Source: Neodontobutis hainanensis | Taxonomy: Eukaryota > Chordata > Actinopteri > Gobiiformes > Odontobutidae | Direction: 5' to 3' | DNA length: 64,000 nt | NCBI GenBank assembly: GCA_024349245.1 | Contig: JALDNG010000769.1 | Span: 1 to 64,000 of the forward strand | Shown here: in pieces, positions 38,301 to 50,381 of the stretch | How the letters are laid out: each line of letters begins with the position of its first letter | Numbering within the stretch: the stretch's first letter is position 1 | Notes under the pieces: model-generated | Database searches by the model: none | Told to the model about the DNA's origin: nothing | Seen by the model: only the letters and a program-made list of their open reading frames with translations | Position numbers and translations under genes: made by a program

Positions 38301-41300
38301 TTTTCAAGAATGGATAAGACAGTTATAAAGAACGATTTTTTCGATAATTTAAATAACATGTCAAAGAATATATTTTAATTCTCAAGAGATCTTCAATTTA
38401 CCGATTTATCACAACAACTATCAGGGAAATTTTCAAACGAGAAATAGTTTTATTTTTATTTATATTTAGAAAAATCTAAATCATGTTTTATTATTTTTGA
38501 ATCTAAATCGTTCCAAAATTTTTACTAATTTATTTCAAGTTAAAAATTTTAATGAAATAAAATGGGAGAAATTTTGAATTATTTAAATTGTAAAAATTTT
38601 GTATCGAGCTGTTATAAAAATAGTTTTTTGAACCATTGATATTTTTAAGTCTATTTTGATAAATTTTGTTTGATTTTTCAAATTAAATTTTGTCGAATTT
38701 TACGTTGATATAATATTTATATCAGGTGAGTTTATGAGTTTTTAATGTGATATAAATATATAAAATAAACATTTTTAAAATGAGAAGAAGGTAAATTTTG
38801 AAATGAAGGTCAATTATAAAAAAAATATCATACAATTTTTAAATAATCCAGGAAAATCACATTTCGACTTTTCACTTACTATGAAAGTATAGTTTACATG
38901 TAAAAAATAAGCCTTTCTTTCTTAACTTCGAATGACTCTGTTGACAAATTGCTAAAAATAATATTTTTATTAACCTCAAAGTCATCTTAAAACGGAATAA
39001 ATCTAAATTAAATAACGAACATCAAAAATTCATTTATTTTTTCCATTGTTCACAAAATAACTTGAAGTTTAGAGTTTTTAATTCTCTCTTGTAATTTATC
39101 AACACTCTAAAGCATTTTATTAATGTTAAAAATAAATGTTGTTCTTTTTTTAGTTTCTTTGATTGACGGCCAAAACTTTTTAAGAAAGTTAAGCGTGAAA
39201 AATATTCCATAGGGAATAAATACAAACGATTATTTTTCCAACATATATGAGCTTAACTTATACATACATCTTCAGAAAGATGTTTAAATGATGTGCGCTC
39301 TTCGATTGGGCTACGTGTACTATTTTTCCCTGTTTATTTCCTGAAACGTGTTGTCCACCTTCATACACAGAATACAAAGTTTTATATGGAAAGATTATGA
39401 GGTTTTTCACACACTTAAAATTTCTCCTCTTCTATGCTTGCTAGAGGAGCATAATCTTTGAAATATGGGACGTACAGTATGTCTTTTCTTTTCCCTTAGG
39501 CAACAAAGGAGAGCCCTTGGTACTTTTCCATCATAATAGAAATTCCACTTCATACCTCTTACTTCTCAGACTTTCACTGATTCAAAACATGGAATGGCAT
39601 AAGTTCTGATGATTAAAAATGCCTTCTACACTTATCTTCCTACAAATATTAAATTTAACATTTATTAAATCCAAATTAAAGTGAGAAGTGTTTTTATTCG
39701 CAATCTCATCACTATGTACAACCACCTATAATTTAAAGAATTTACTGGTTGCTAAATTCACTGAATTATTCGTACGAATTTTTAAGAGAGATGAAATTTG
39801 AAAACCTTTATATTCTAAATAATGTCAAAACACCAAAATAATTCCCTTAAAGTCATCTTCTGTCATTTGAGAATTTAATGCTCATAAATCTTGTTAAAAT
39901 TAACAAAGACTTGGCATTTTTAGTATTCATACAACTATTTCTCACTTTGCGATAAATTTAAAAATAATCATACTTTGAACACAATAACTTCATGGAAAGC
40001 TTCCGGATATTTTGAATCTTAAGATTTTTGATTTTTAAAAAATGAATTTATTTAATTTAAGATAAAAATGACAAATGTTTATTCTTACACACGAATCCTC
40101 AGTGTCTTATGAGTTGAGTTTAAGATTATTATATCTCGTCCTTTCTTGTCTCAATGACTTTTGATTCTGTGCTATGCTTAATTTAACATTTATTTCGCAG
40201 ATTGTATGTTTTCTTTTTTTCGTAACAAGAATAAGAAAGAACGTGACACTAAAAGTTATCCTAATGGAAAAAATGAAAAATAACACGAAAATTCCTTTCA
40301 AATATCTTCACATGATATTTCTATTTTATATAATTTTGAAAAATTTGATCTTGTTAACTTAAAGGGGAAAGCTAGAAATATTTTCCAATGATGTTATGTT
40401 AACTTAAACTGTTTGATCTTTCACAATATTGTGTATTTATAAGCTAAAAATTTAACAATTAATATTTTTCCCACTTTAAAATAGGCGTTCTTTCTGCTAA
40501 TTTGGGAACTAATTTCATACCTTTCTAAGTTTTTCTCATCAATTTACTTCGAAAAGCTTTTATAAAGGGAAATAAATTATCTTTAATTGGCATCATATTG
40601 CTAAATATCATCATCGACAATCTCAAAGATTTATTCTATGTGAATTTTTATTAAAGTTACATTATTAAATTAAGATATTTAAAATTCTTAGTTTCCAAGA
40701 AAAGAATGAGTTTCTCATTAAAAAACGATTTATTTTTAATATTAGAGATCTGATTAATTCACTTTGATAAATATGTGTTTACTATTTAAATTAATTGATA
40801 TTCACTACATTGCTAAAAATGACATTGTTGTTTTTCATTTGTTTTTTAAATAATATTCCAAAAATTTAAAATTTTTTGAATGTTAGAAATCTGGATTATA
40901 TGTTCTTGATGAGCTAATTGTCGGTTTGTGAGTTTAGTAACAGCTATTAAGGAAGACTTGGTTAAAGTTCGTTGAATTTAAAATTTTACAATTTCATTTT
41001 CAGAAAACAGGAAAAAATATAATTCGCTATTCAGTTTAATTTTAAGTAAATCTCATTCAAGGTGAAAAAATAAATTCTCCCTTTTTAATACATTTGAAAT
41101 TTTTACGATTCAATTCATTCATAATTTAAACGATAAAATCAATTCTAGGTTAACAAATGACTTTTTGTAGGGTTGGAAAATTTTGAGAATAGTTTTATAT
41201 TTAAAATATTTACTTGAATTTAATTAGCGATAAAATATTGATACATTTTAATAACTTGTAAGAAACATTTTTATTTTCGTGGTCAAGATCGTGAAAAGAT

Positions 41301-44300
41301 TTTTTTATCATGGCCCTGATATAAAAAGGATTATAATTTAAAAGTATTAAAATCTTTTTTGGATCAAACAACTTCTGATTTATGATGATTTTTCATTGAT
41401 TCGTAAACACTAAACATACTGGTATTATTTATGAGCTACTTTGTACCTTTTCAACCCTTCAAAATGATAAAATTTCTCCCAATTTCATGTCAATGAATGA
41501 GTTATTGAATAAGATGGATTAATTAATTTAAAGAATGATCGTGTGAAAAAATTTAATTCTGATGATATAGCAATTAATATCAGCGAATTAGAAAAATTTA
41601 TTTGAAGCAAATAAATTATGACTCTAAGCTGGTTAGAAGAATAAAAGACTTAAATATTTTTTTACAGAGTGTTAAGTTGGGCCATGTGACAAATTTATCT
41701 GTATGAGGTTGGTAATTGTTTTAAAACACACTGTAAATGTTTAGATACTCTCAAATTTTGTTTTATATAATTGATAATTCTTATGAATACCTGTGCTAAT
41801 ATTTAATAAATCCAAAAAACTGAAAAATGTATTATAAAGGGTCAATTTAACTTATTCAATGCGAAGTATCTTTATGCTCTTATTGTAAATAATAAATGAA
41901 AAACAAACTTTAAATTCTTTCGTGTTTTTAGTGACAAAATTTAAAGAATGATTTAAGACAAAAATCTTTATATAAAATCAGTTAACAAAAATAGGGTTAA
42001 AATTATTAGCTTCGATATATTTCCTTGATTATAATGAGTTTAAATGCCTTTTATATTCATTTAAAATTTATTCATTTTTGAGAAATAAGACGCTTACGAA
42101 GGCTTGTTAAGTTAAATGCCAGTATGTAAGTTCAACATCCTATAACGTCCAGATGTCCGATTGTTGACTGCAATTATTTACCAAATAACCAATAAATATG
42201 GTGAGCCAAAAGAAAAATATACAGATAGATAGTTATAATAAGCATCTCACCAAGTTAAAAACTACGTTTATTTTGTTAAAAGTGACTATCAATGAGAATT
42301 TTATATAAATATCAAATTGGCATTCTACTAAAAGGCACATGCATTCTAAATCATTTTTAGAAACGCCTTATATATATGGTAAATCTAAAAAACCAAAATG
42401 GTAAAAGTATACGAATCCTCCTTAATCAGAAAAATTTCTGAACTTTTCTCAATAATGAAAATAAAATTTTGAAAACCTTGATTCTTCAAATATGTTGAAG
42501 ATAGAACAAAAAAAACTTTTTTTAATCACAAAAAAATTTTAAAATTTCAAATATTTTGTTTTTAAATTTTGTTAACATGGCTGCATGTATTTACAGTGCT
42601 TTCTATCTTCAAATAAATATGTTATGCCAACAATACTCTGTTTAAAAGCTAATTGAGTTCTTAGATGTAGAGTTATGTTTAAACTATACTCAGAAAACAA
42701 TTTCAAGTTTCCTATCTGATTTATTAATTATGATATTTTAAATAATTAAGTTATTTTATCATCAATATTGAAGTATTATGTGATAATTAAAAATGTAAAT
42801 TTATATACTGTGTAAGTCTCGATCTGTATTTGTATCAGATTCAATTATATGATTTTGAACCTCCATCAGAGACGATAAGAAAAAAAACGATTAGTTTCAG
42901 TTTTAGCAATATATTATTTCTAAATTAGATCAAAATAGATATAGTTGGTATTCACTTCAATTTTTGAAAAAAAATCTGAGATTAAGTTTATCATAAAACC
43001 CATATTTCAAAATACTCTGAACATACATTTACTTTGAGATTTTAGGACTTAATATGTTCAAAGGCAGAAAAATTAATTAACTTTGCAACGTTTTTAAGAT
43101 TTAATCTTTTCTTTGTTTTTTGTAAACAACGATGTTATGCAAACTTAAATAACGCTAACTTTGATAAAAAACTCATCATATCACGATAAAATATCATTAA
43201 TTTTATTTTTATATGATTTTCGTCACAATAATAAAATTTTTAGATTCATTGAATAAGAATTAATATATTTTGGAATAATTACCAGATAAATAGACAAATC
43301 AATTAAAATATCTAAGTAAATGTGTTTCAAATCTTAATGGCAGGAATATTACCAATAATTGTTCGACAACACAATATAACACAAATAGATTTAATTCGTT
43401 TGATGGAGGAAGAATTACAGAAAATATTTTACGTCGATTGATCTCGTGTATGGGTGTTTTTATTGTTATCTTTTGAAGAAAGACCCAGTTTTACGAAATA
43501 TTTTTAAATATCATTGAAATTAAATTGAGAGCTATTCAATAGATTTGAAGAAAAAGCTAAGATAACATTTGGGTTTCGCAATTAAAAATACATTAGTTGT
43601 GAAATCTTTATACCTTTGAGTATAGAGTTCTATTTATGGTCAACACTTAATCTTATCTTTGTTTTTCTTCATTTTAAATAAGAAAAGTTTTTTAAAAATC
43701 AAAGATAATTTTACGCATGTCTTTAAAAATTTAGTGTTTTAAGAAGATTATTTAAATATGTTATACTAATTTTTGTCAAACACTAGATGAGAAAAAAAGT
43801 TTATTTTTTTAATGTAATGAAATTTCATAATAAAGGTAAAATTATAGTAGTCCGTCACTTGAGAATGAATAGAAGAACCAATTTCCTCCTTTCTCTAAGT
43901 GTGAAAAATTTTTTTGTTTGTAAAACTCGTGAATTATAATAATAGTTCAAGAAAAAGTAATATTAACATTATTTTTAAAAATAATCACAAGAATTGAATA
44001 TAAAAAAATTTCGAATTTTTGAAATAAAAAAAATATTTGATATCGAGATTCTTAACTCAACTCAAATATGTTAATAAAATATAATTTCAAAATAAATACA
44101 CATACTATGAAGGTGACAAAGTGAAAGAATTTTTCCAATTTTATTATTATGTGTATTTTGATTTAAAAGTTAAAATTTGAAGAAATACTTGGACTCTTCA
44201 ATATTTAGAAAGATATTTATTCGAAACGTTGATGACACTTGACAGAAGAAACAGTTATTGCAGCAGATAAAATTTTAAAATGTTTTTATATTTTAGAAAG

Positions 44301-45042
44301 ATCTTCATTAAATATCATAAAACATAAAATATAAAAATGAGGTTCAAAATAATTCCTTTCGACAAAAAAAAAGAGAAGGCGTTCCTTTAGAGTTATTCTG
44401 CTTATATCAATAGATAATAAAGGAACTTAAAATTTTATAAATTACAAAATACAATAGCCGATAGGAATTAGTGATGATTAAACTTTCTGAAATCGCAAAA
44501 TAAAACAAAAACGGTTATTTTATAATTTTTTGGCATTAAATAAAAATTGAAATATCTGCTAAAATTAAAAAAAAATAATATCAGAAAATTTATTTCATAA
44601 AAGAATAAATTTTTATTTGAGTATCGTAAACATAAAACTTTTCGCCTAAAAGAATGATTGAAATTAAAAAATAACTAAGAAAGAAAATAATAATCATGGT
44701 TAGAGGGAAAATTTCTAAATGTTGAAAGTTTTTTTAAAGGTATTTCGGGAAATTTTATTTTTAACCTTTTAAAAAATGAAGGTATTCTTTTTGAAATAAA
44801 ATAACAGAAGATGATCAGAGAAAATAGATTAAAAATTACACAATACAGAGATTAAATGTAAAATTACAAATTACATTATTTTTAACTTATTTTATATCCT
44901 GTTTAGGTTTTTTGTATATGATATTTGAGAACCATCGATGCGAAAATCTAAATTACATAATTTTTAAAACTAATAATTTCTTGATTTTTGATTTTTTTGA
45001 AAATTCGTATTTCTGAACTTGCAGCAAATCTAATTTTATGCT
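35305..45042. other. Gene-poor AT-rich region
   Basis: Almost 10 kb with no recognised gene. A 48-codon plus-strand frame at 35,390-35,536 (MAGLLLPIWNDLYNIGSTRK) has no known relatives. A GC-richer patch at 37,280-37,470 is not readable as protein. A MULE-like scrap lies at 39.4-39.6 kb. The rest (40-45 kb) is low-complexity A/T with no structure that I could make out. Confidence 0.5.
39407..39560 (-). pseudogene. Possible MULE transposase fragment
   Basis: A minus-strand frame in a GC-richer patch reads WNFYYDGKVPRALLCCLREK and then KRHTVRPIFQRLCSSS, similar to the block of Mutator-like transposases in which a conserved 'p..yaLl..K....Y...f..L' pattern follows the first catalytic Asp. Neighbouring frames on the same strand are also protein-like (for example LYSVYEGGQHVSGNKQGKIV at about 39,350). 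It is short and without terminal repeats. Confidence 0.27.
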
Positions 45043-47933
45043 TCAAACAAACATAAATCTGGTTAAAACGCCAAAAAGAATAAGAAGTAATATTGAGCCA
45101 AAGATTGAGAAAACCATTAATTTATCTTGATGTAAAATTAAATATACATGAATTTACTTTGATCAAACGATGAAAAATATTATTATACTGGCAATATTTT
45201 CCAAATGAATCTTTTTGGCACTTGCAATGATATTGATTTGAGATAACCACACAATCACCTCGTGTAAATAATACATTTCTTGCCTTTGTTTTTGCAAATA
45301 TGTATATTTTCGCATGTTCGATTAGCGCAATTGTACCCTTTCCATCCTGGACTACACTTTTCAGGGGTATAAAAAACAAAAGAGTTGTCATTTATAAAAT
45401 TTGCATATTTTTCTTTGAATTGGCAATATTGGCCATAATATCCAGGTTTACACGGGCATTGACATAAATAAATGTTATTTGGTGAAATTTTTTTATTTAT
45501 GTATGTGTATGAATTATGATCACAATTACAGTTTTGTTCTGTGGGATCCTCTCTAAAATCTATAAATTATTTTTAAATAGAATTCGAGTAAAAGAATTCC
45601 TACATGATTGAGTTTCAGTTTGCATAAAACGGATCCTCTCTAAAATCTATAAATTATTTTTAAATAGAATTCGAGTAAAAGAATTCCTACATGATTGAGT
45701 TTCAGTTTGCATAAAACTGTCGAAGTTGTCTAAATATGGACTTAAATTATCGAATCGAATGATATAATTTCTAATTAAATAAAAAATTACAGTATTAAAA
45801 GTTTTTGAATTATTGGAGAATTCTTAAACGTAAACTCGCTAATTTTGTATTTCGTAAATATTTTATATTTCCCTGATTGGAAAGTTTCATTTTTCTGAAT
45901 TTTCGATTCAGGTGTTTTAAAATAATAAAAGTATTCAAAATTAAATTTTCCAGATTTCTCGATATTAAAAAACTTTGAAACCTCATTTCTCAAATCAGAA
46001 TTATAAAATATAGAATCAACTGTGATTGATTTATTGTAAGTAAAACTAACAGAATCCAAAGAGGATAAACCCAAATACATTTTATTTAGAGAGCCATAAA
46101 GTAGATTTCTATTTTTAGGATATAAAATACATTGAAATATCTTTGTACGTTTCCGACGTTGATACAAACGAATGTCTTATTGAGAATATTTTTGAAGCAA
46201 GTGGATAAATGTTCAAAACCCTATTTGTCATAAACAATTACGTAAGTCTAATGCAAAGATTTAAATTGAGGCTATTTAATGCAACTTTTATTTTTGAGTT
46301 AAGATTTATATCTTCAATTTTTCCTATGGAAAGACTGTTTTTCTTGTTGATTTCTCCATTTATTTTAAAATCCAGAAAGAAGTTTACCTAGATAAATGAA
46401 AATCAATAATAGTGGTTATTTCTGAGAGATTTATGCTTTTTCTTATAATTTAATATGATTCAGCCAATTTGAGATTTTAATTGACGTAATTATGAAAAAT
46501 ATTGATTTGAAAATGAATTTGTTTGATAAGAAAAATGATAAATTTTTGTATTTATTATAATATAATAAGAGCTCTGTATTATTTCTATTATTCTATCATT
46601 ATCCCAGGAAACTAATTTCAAAGTCCATATGGTCAAATATTTTTTTGTAATATTTCTTTAAAGATATCTATTTGATTAAAAATGCATTTAGGTATTATGT
46701 ATATCAAAAAAAGTCGAATTTTTCCATTTATTCAGGTTATACTTGACTGGATTTAAATTCTAACTCGAATTAAACTGGTTTATTTTACCAAAAATTATAC
46801 TAATGGGAAATTTCCGCATTTGAAGATAAGTCTTAAAAACCTAAATTGTGAAATTATAATTTATCAATTTCATTTTCGTTTATTTTTTCATCATCAAATA
46901 CATAAGCAAATATATGAAAACATAATCGATATTAAAATTATGGTTAAACCTTTGATTATTTTTAAATAATTAAGTTGGAAATATAACTAGGACTGGATTC
47001 TAGGAAAACAAATATATATTCAGCTTATTAAAATTTAAGGACAAAATATTCTTATAGAAATCAACAAGCTACGAAATGTGTTTTTATCAAAAAATATTTG
47101 ATAAAGAATTCAAATTTTAAAATTTTGATATTTGATTTTTACGATACTAAATTATAACGACATATTTTCTGAAGTATGATAATATTTGTAAGGATTCCCT
47201 CCAAATAACTCATAAAAAACTTTTATTTGAGTAACCACTCACAAGCTCAACAAATTTTAAATTGAAAATAAATTTTAGAAAATATAATTGAATAATTTAA
47301 TAAAGCGGGATTATTAAGGAATATGAAAAGTAAATATTCTTTTCTTGTGGGTTGGAAATTCAAAATTTTTCTGCAGTTTCGCTTGTGAATAATACATAAA
47401 AGTATCAAATAAAAGAAGAAATTTGAACAAATAGTTTTAAATATAAAAGTAAATTTTAATAATTTGATATTATTCAGACTGTGTGAAAATCTCAAAATGT
47501 TTGATAAATGAAATTTGAAAAATAACCTTAAAATATGCCAATTAAGAGTTAATAATTTTTAAAATATTTTGTTTTTAAATCATTTTTTTCATCAATACCT
47601 TTAAAGCAAATTCTCTGATATAGTTGCAAGAAATAATGGGAAATATATTTCTTGTTAAATCAATGTCTTTTGAACAACACGTTTTGTTAAAATGATGATG
47701 ATTAGAAATTATGATATTGAGATGAGTTGGAATATTTTTTGCCTCCATTTCATGCGGATTTTGTGTAAATGCTTCCAATATTGTGATTTGAATCATTTTC
47801 TAAAAGAATTAAACATGAAGGCGATTGAAATTATTTTGTGATATTGTGAATATGGTTTTGTTATTACCTTTTCTGGCTGTTTCCAGTAAACAGCTCCAAC
47901 ATGAAAATATGTAAAAACCAAAAGAATTTTCAT
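45043..47933 (-). CDS. EGF/DSL-like type I membrane protein (Notch-ligand-like)
   Basis: Starts at ATG 47933 with a signal peptide (MKILLVFTYFHVGAVYW). Supported exons on the minus strand: 47868-47933, 47599-47799, an exon ending at 45791 (open from about 46170), 45691-45770, 45275-45559, 45148-45258, 45043-45125. The 46.17-47.60 kb part is unresolved. The middle exon (FNIEKSGKFNFEYFYYF) recalls the N-terminal domain of Delta-type ligands. Then come a cysteine-rich segment with GYYGQYCQF and CSPGWKGYNC (DSL-like), one EGF repeat (YHCKCQKDSFGKYC), a transmembrane helix (IFGSILLLILFGVL) and a very short tail (TRFMFV). Small introns are 20, 16 and 22 nt; the intron at 45560-45690 contains most of a tandem duplication. 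Notch-ligand identity is inference; a secreted-side, single-pass EGF protein is well supported. Confidence 0.6.
45544..45717. repeat. Perfect 87-bp tandem duplication
   Basis: Two identical 87-bp copies, 45544-45630 and 45631-45717, head to tail, each beginning GGATCCTCTC and ending GCATAAAAC. The unit spans the end of one exon, a complete 44-nt intron and the start of the next exon of the EGF/DSL gene. The outer donor and acceptor still give the correct protein, with a 131-nt intron. Confidence 0.97.
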
Positions 47934-49093
47934 CTTTAAAAATTATTCTGAATTAACAAAGAATAGTTTTAGAACGTATTATTAAAGCGGTTCAACTTGT
48001 TTAGATTTAACTAAGAGATAATATTAATCCTCTTAATTACTCTATACCGCCATAAATCTCTTTAACTCGTTATATTTCAAAGGATTATTTATAAACAATA
48101 AATATTTACAATTCATACATTGAAAATAGCTTGAAATATAAAATCCAAACCATATATTTCAGAAAACTATTTTATAAACTTCGAAAAACGTTTGCAATTA
48201 TATTCCTACAGAAGGAAAAGATATATCTCATTTATTTAATGCAAAAATTAGTATACATGTTAAAACATACTTAATTATCGTGAATGATTTTTTTCACAGA
48301 TAATCAAAATATCATAAAAATCACGTAAATATTCATTCGATTAATCAAAAACTGAATTCAAAATTTAAATATAATATAAATTTATTTATAATATACTTAT
48401 ATCTTCAATTTATAAGATCTCATTTGACCGTTTGAAATTTTTTCGAAAGATAAATCTTTATCAGGTAACAAGGTCATTAATTTGATCATCAGGTATTATC
48501 ATAAATTTTTCTATTTGAGAAAATAATTATATTTTTGTTACAAAAAAATTGTGCGATCTATTTTTGGATGAGTTAAAATCGAATCACAAATTGAGCGTAA
48601 ATTTTATATAATCATGAAAAACATTTACCTTAACATTTTATCATCATTTAACACAATTACATTTCTTCATTCCAAAATTGAAACTCTGTAAATATTAAAT
48701 CTTGACTTTGACAACAAAATACTAAACAAAAATTAACAACAGATTATATAAACCTTGAAATTTAACCTATTAACTCATATTCACATCCTCAAAGATATTT
48801 AAGTAATATTTATTTATTTCCTAAATTAATAGGGTTGCTTTATATTTTTTACCACCTCTTGGTTATCGTCATCCGTAGAACCTAAGTCAAAATTTGTCAC
48901 CATACATACTCGTGCTTTTGATCACATTTTTCAAATGAATATCTGCAATATATATGTATCATGTTATAGATTATCCTTTTCGAGGAGAATTTTTTATCCT
49001 TTGGTTGTCAATTAAAGTTAGATTCAATAAAAAGGAATCATCAAGATTGCCTCCACCAAGGGAATATTGGCTTATGTACGTGTCTTTTCAATA
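47934..49093. other. AT-rich intergenic DNA
   Basis: Upstream flank of the EGF/DSL gene and left flank of the transposon. No gene or RNA seen. Confidence 0.5.
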
Positions 49094-49182
49094 CAGGGAT
49101 TTGCATCCATTTTCGTCAATTTTTCAGTCATTTTCGTCAATTTTCCATTCAATTTCGTCAATTTTCCATTCATTTTCGTCAA
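49094..49182 (+). repeat. Left terminal inverted repeat with internal units
   Basis: 49094-49161 matches the right end in inverse orientation; an additional unit follows at 49162-49182. Units repeat the core TTTTCGTCAATTTT separated by CCATTCA or CAGTCA. Confidence 0.9.
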
Positions 49183-49219
49183 ATTTTTTTTATCAATAAT
49201 TTTAATACCTATTTATTCT

Positions 49220-50225
49220 ATGAACAAAAAAAAGTTAACAGCAGAAGAACGGAATCAAATAATAGTAAAATACAACGAAGGAAAAACGGCATCCGAGATA
49301 GCAGAATGGTTTAATTTTAAAAGAACAACAGTATCAAGTGTAATATCGTTATATCAGACAACTGGTAGGATATTGGCAAATCCCCGCGGTGGGCCAAGAA
49401 ACATAAAGTTAAACGAAGAGACGTGTTTATCAATAAAAAACATGGTTGATGAAAATGCCTTTGTTACCTTAAAAGGCATTCAAAACAATCTAGCCACAAT
49501 TAATATTTCGGTTTCGAAATCCACAGTTTGTCGAACATTAAAAAATTTCCATTATACTCTTAAGCGAACAAGTTTAATACCTGAACGCCGCAATGATGCC
49601 AGAACAATTGAGTCAAGATATGAATATGCTGTGGCTTTTATGAAATTACTCGAAGAAATAGATGATCGCCTATTTTTATTCATTGATGAAGCGGGATTTT
49701 GTGCAACAATGCGAGCTTGTAGAGGATACTCTAAAAAAGGAGAACCGGCAATTGTCCCATCGCCTGGATTAAGATCGCGTAATGTTTCTCTATGTGCCGC
49801 AATTATCAAGATCGGTGTTGAAAAATTTGAAACACTTCTAACTGCGTATAATACATTATGTTATGGCCAATATATGGAGAGATTTATGGTTGAATTGGCA
49901 GCAAAAAATATGAATAGAGTCGTTTTGATAATGGACAATGTCCCATTTCATAAGAGTGCCTCTATTCAACAAATAATCGCTAATAATGGACATATTCTTT
50001 TGTATCTTCCTCCTTATTCACCTTTTCTCAACCCAATTGAGAACTGTTTTGCGAAATGGAAGGATTTTGTTAAATATGCAGCACCACAAAAATGAAAGCG
50101 TGTTAATGAATTTGATAACAGAGTGCGGGAATTCAATATCAGCTGACGATTGTTCAGGATACTGGCGAAACATGATGCGATATATCCGAAGATCGTTGAA
50201 TCGCGAAGTAATAAATGATTTATAA
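49220..50225 (+). pseudogene. IS630/Tc1-type DD34E transposase with one frameshift
   Basis: ATG 49220 (MNKKKLTAEERNQIIVKYNE) begins an N-terminal helix-turn-helix region (KTASEIAEWFNFKRTTVSSV, then a second with SVSKSTVCRTLKNFHY). The catalytic domain follows: FIDEAGFC (first Asp), VLIMDNVPFHKS (second Asp), and LPPYSPFLNPIENCFAKWK (Glu), with 34 residues between the second Asp and the Glu, the Tc1 spacing. The frame ends at TGA 50092-50094, but the conserved C-terminus (SADDCSGYWRNMMRYIRR) continues in another frame to TAA 50225, so a one-base insertion or two-base loss near 50,080 truncates the protein. All catalytic residues precede the break. The open frame extends upstream of 49220 through the terminal repeat, which I regard as non-coding. 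Confidence 0.92.
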
Positions 50226-50311
50226 AATTGATTTCTATGACTATATATACAGACTATTTGCGCATAAAACCTTTGTTTTTTAAATATAAATTTTAAATAT
50301 AAAAAAAAATT

Positions 50312-50379
50312 TTGACGAAATTGAATGAAAAATTGACGAAAATGACTGAAAAATTGACGAAAATGGATGCAAATCCCTG
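50312..50379 (-). repeat. Right terminal inverted repeat
   Basis: Inverse complement of 49094-49161 with one mismatch, ending GCAAATCCCTG at the TA target. Contains three of the TTGACGAAAAT units. Confidence 0.9.
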
Positions 50380-50381
50380 TA

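Larger units (their letters stand above)
49094..50379 (+). mobile_element. Tc1/IS630-type transposon, nearly complete
   Basis: A 1286-bp element bounded by TA dinucleotides (49092-49093 and 50380-50381), the standard Tc1/mariner target duplication. Terminal inverted repeats of about 68 bp start CAGGGATTTGCATCC and differ at one position. Each is built from about 21-bp units around ATTTTCGTCAATTTT; the left end has one unit more than the right. The element carries a single DD34E transposase gene. Near-identical ends point to a fairly recent insertion. Confidence 0.95.

Noticed and set aside
49067..49219. Upstream extension of the transposase frame
   Set aside because: It reads through the terminal inverted repeat and gives a repetitive Phe/Asn/Val peptide; ATG 49220 aligns with the transposase N-terminus.
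49552..49809. 85-codon minus-strand ORF
   Set aside because: Antisense of the transposase catalytic region.
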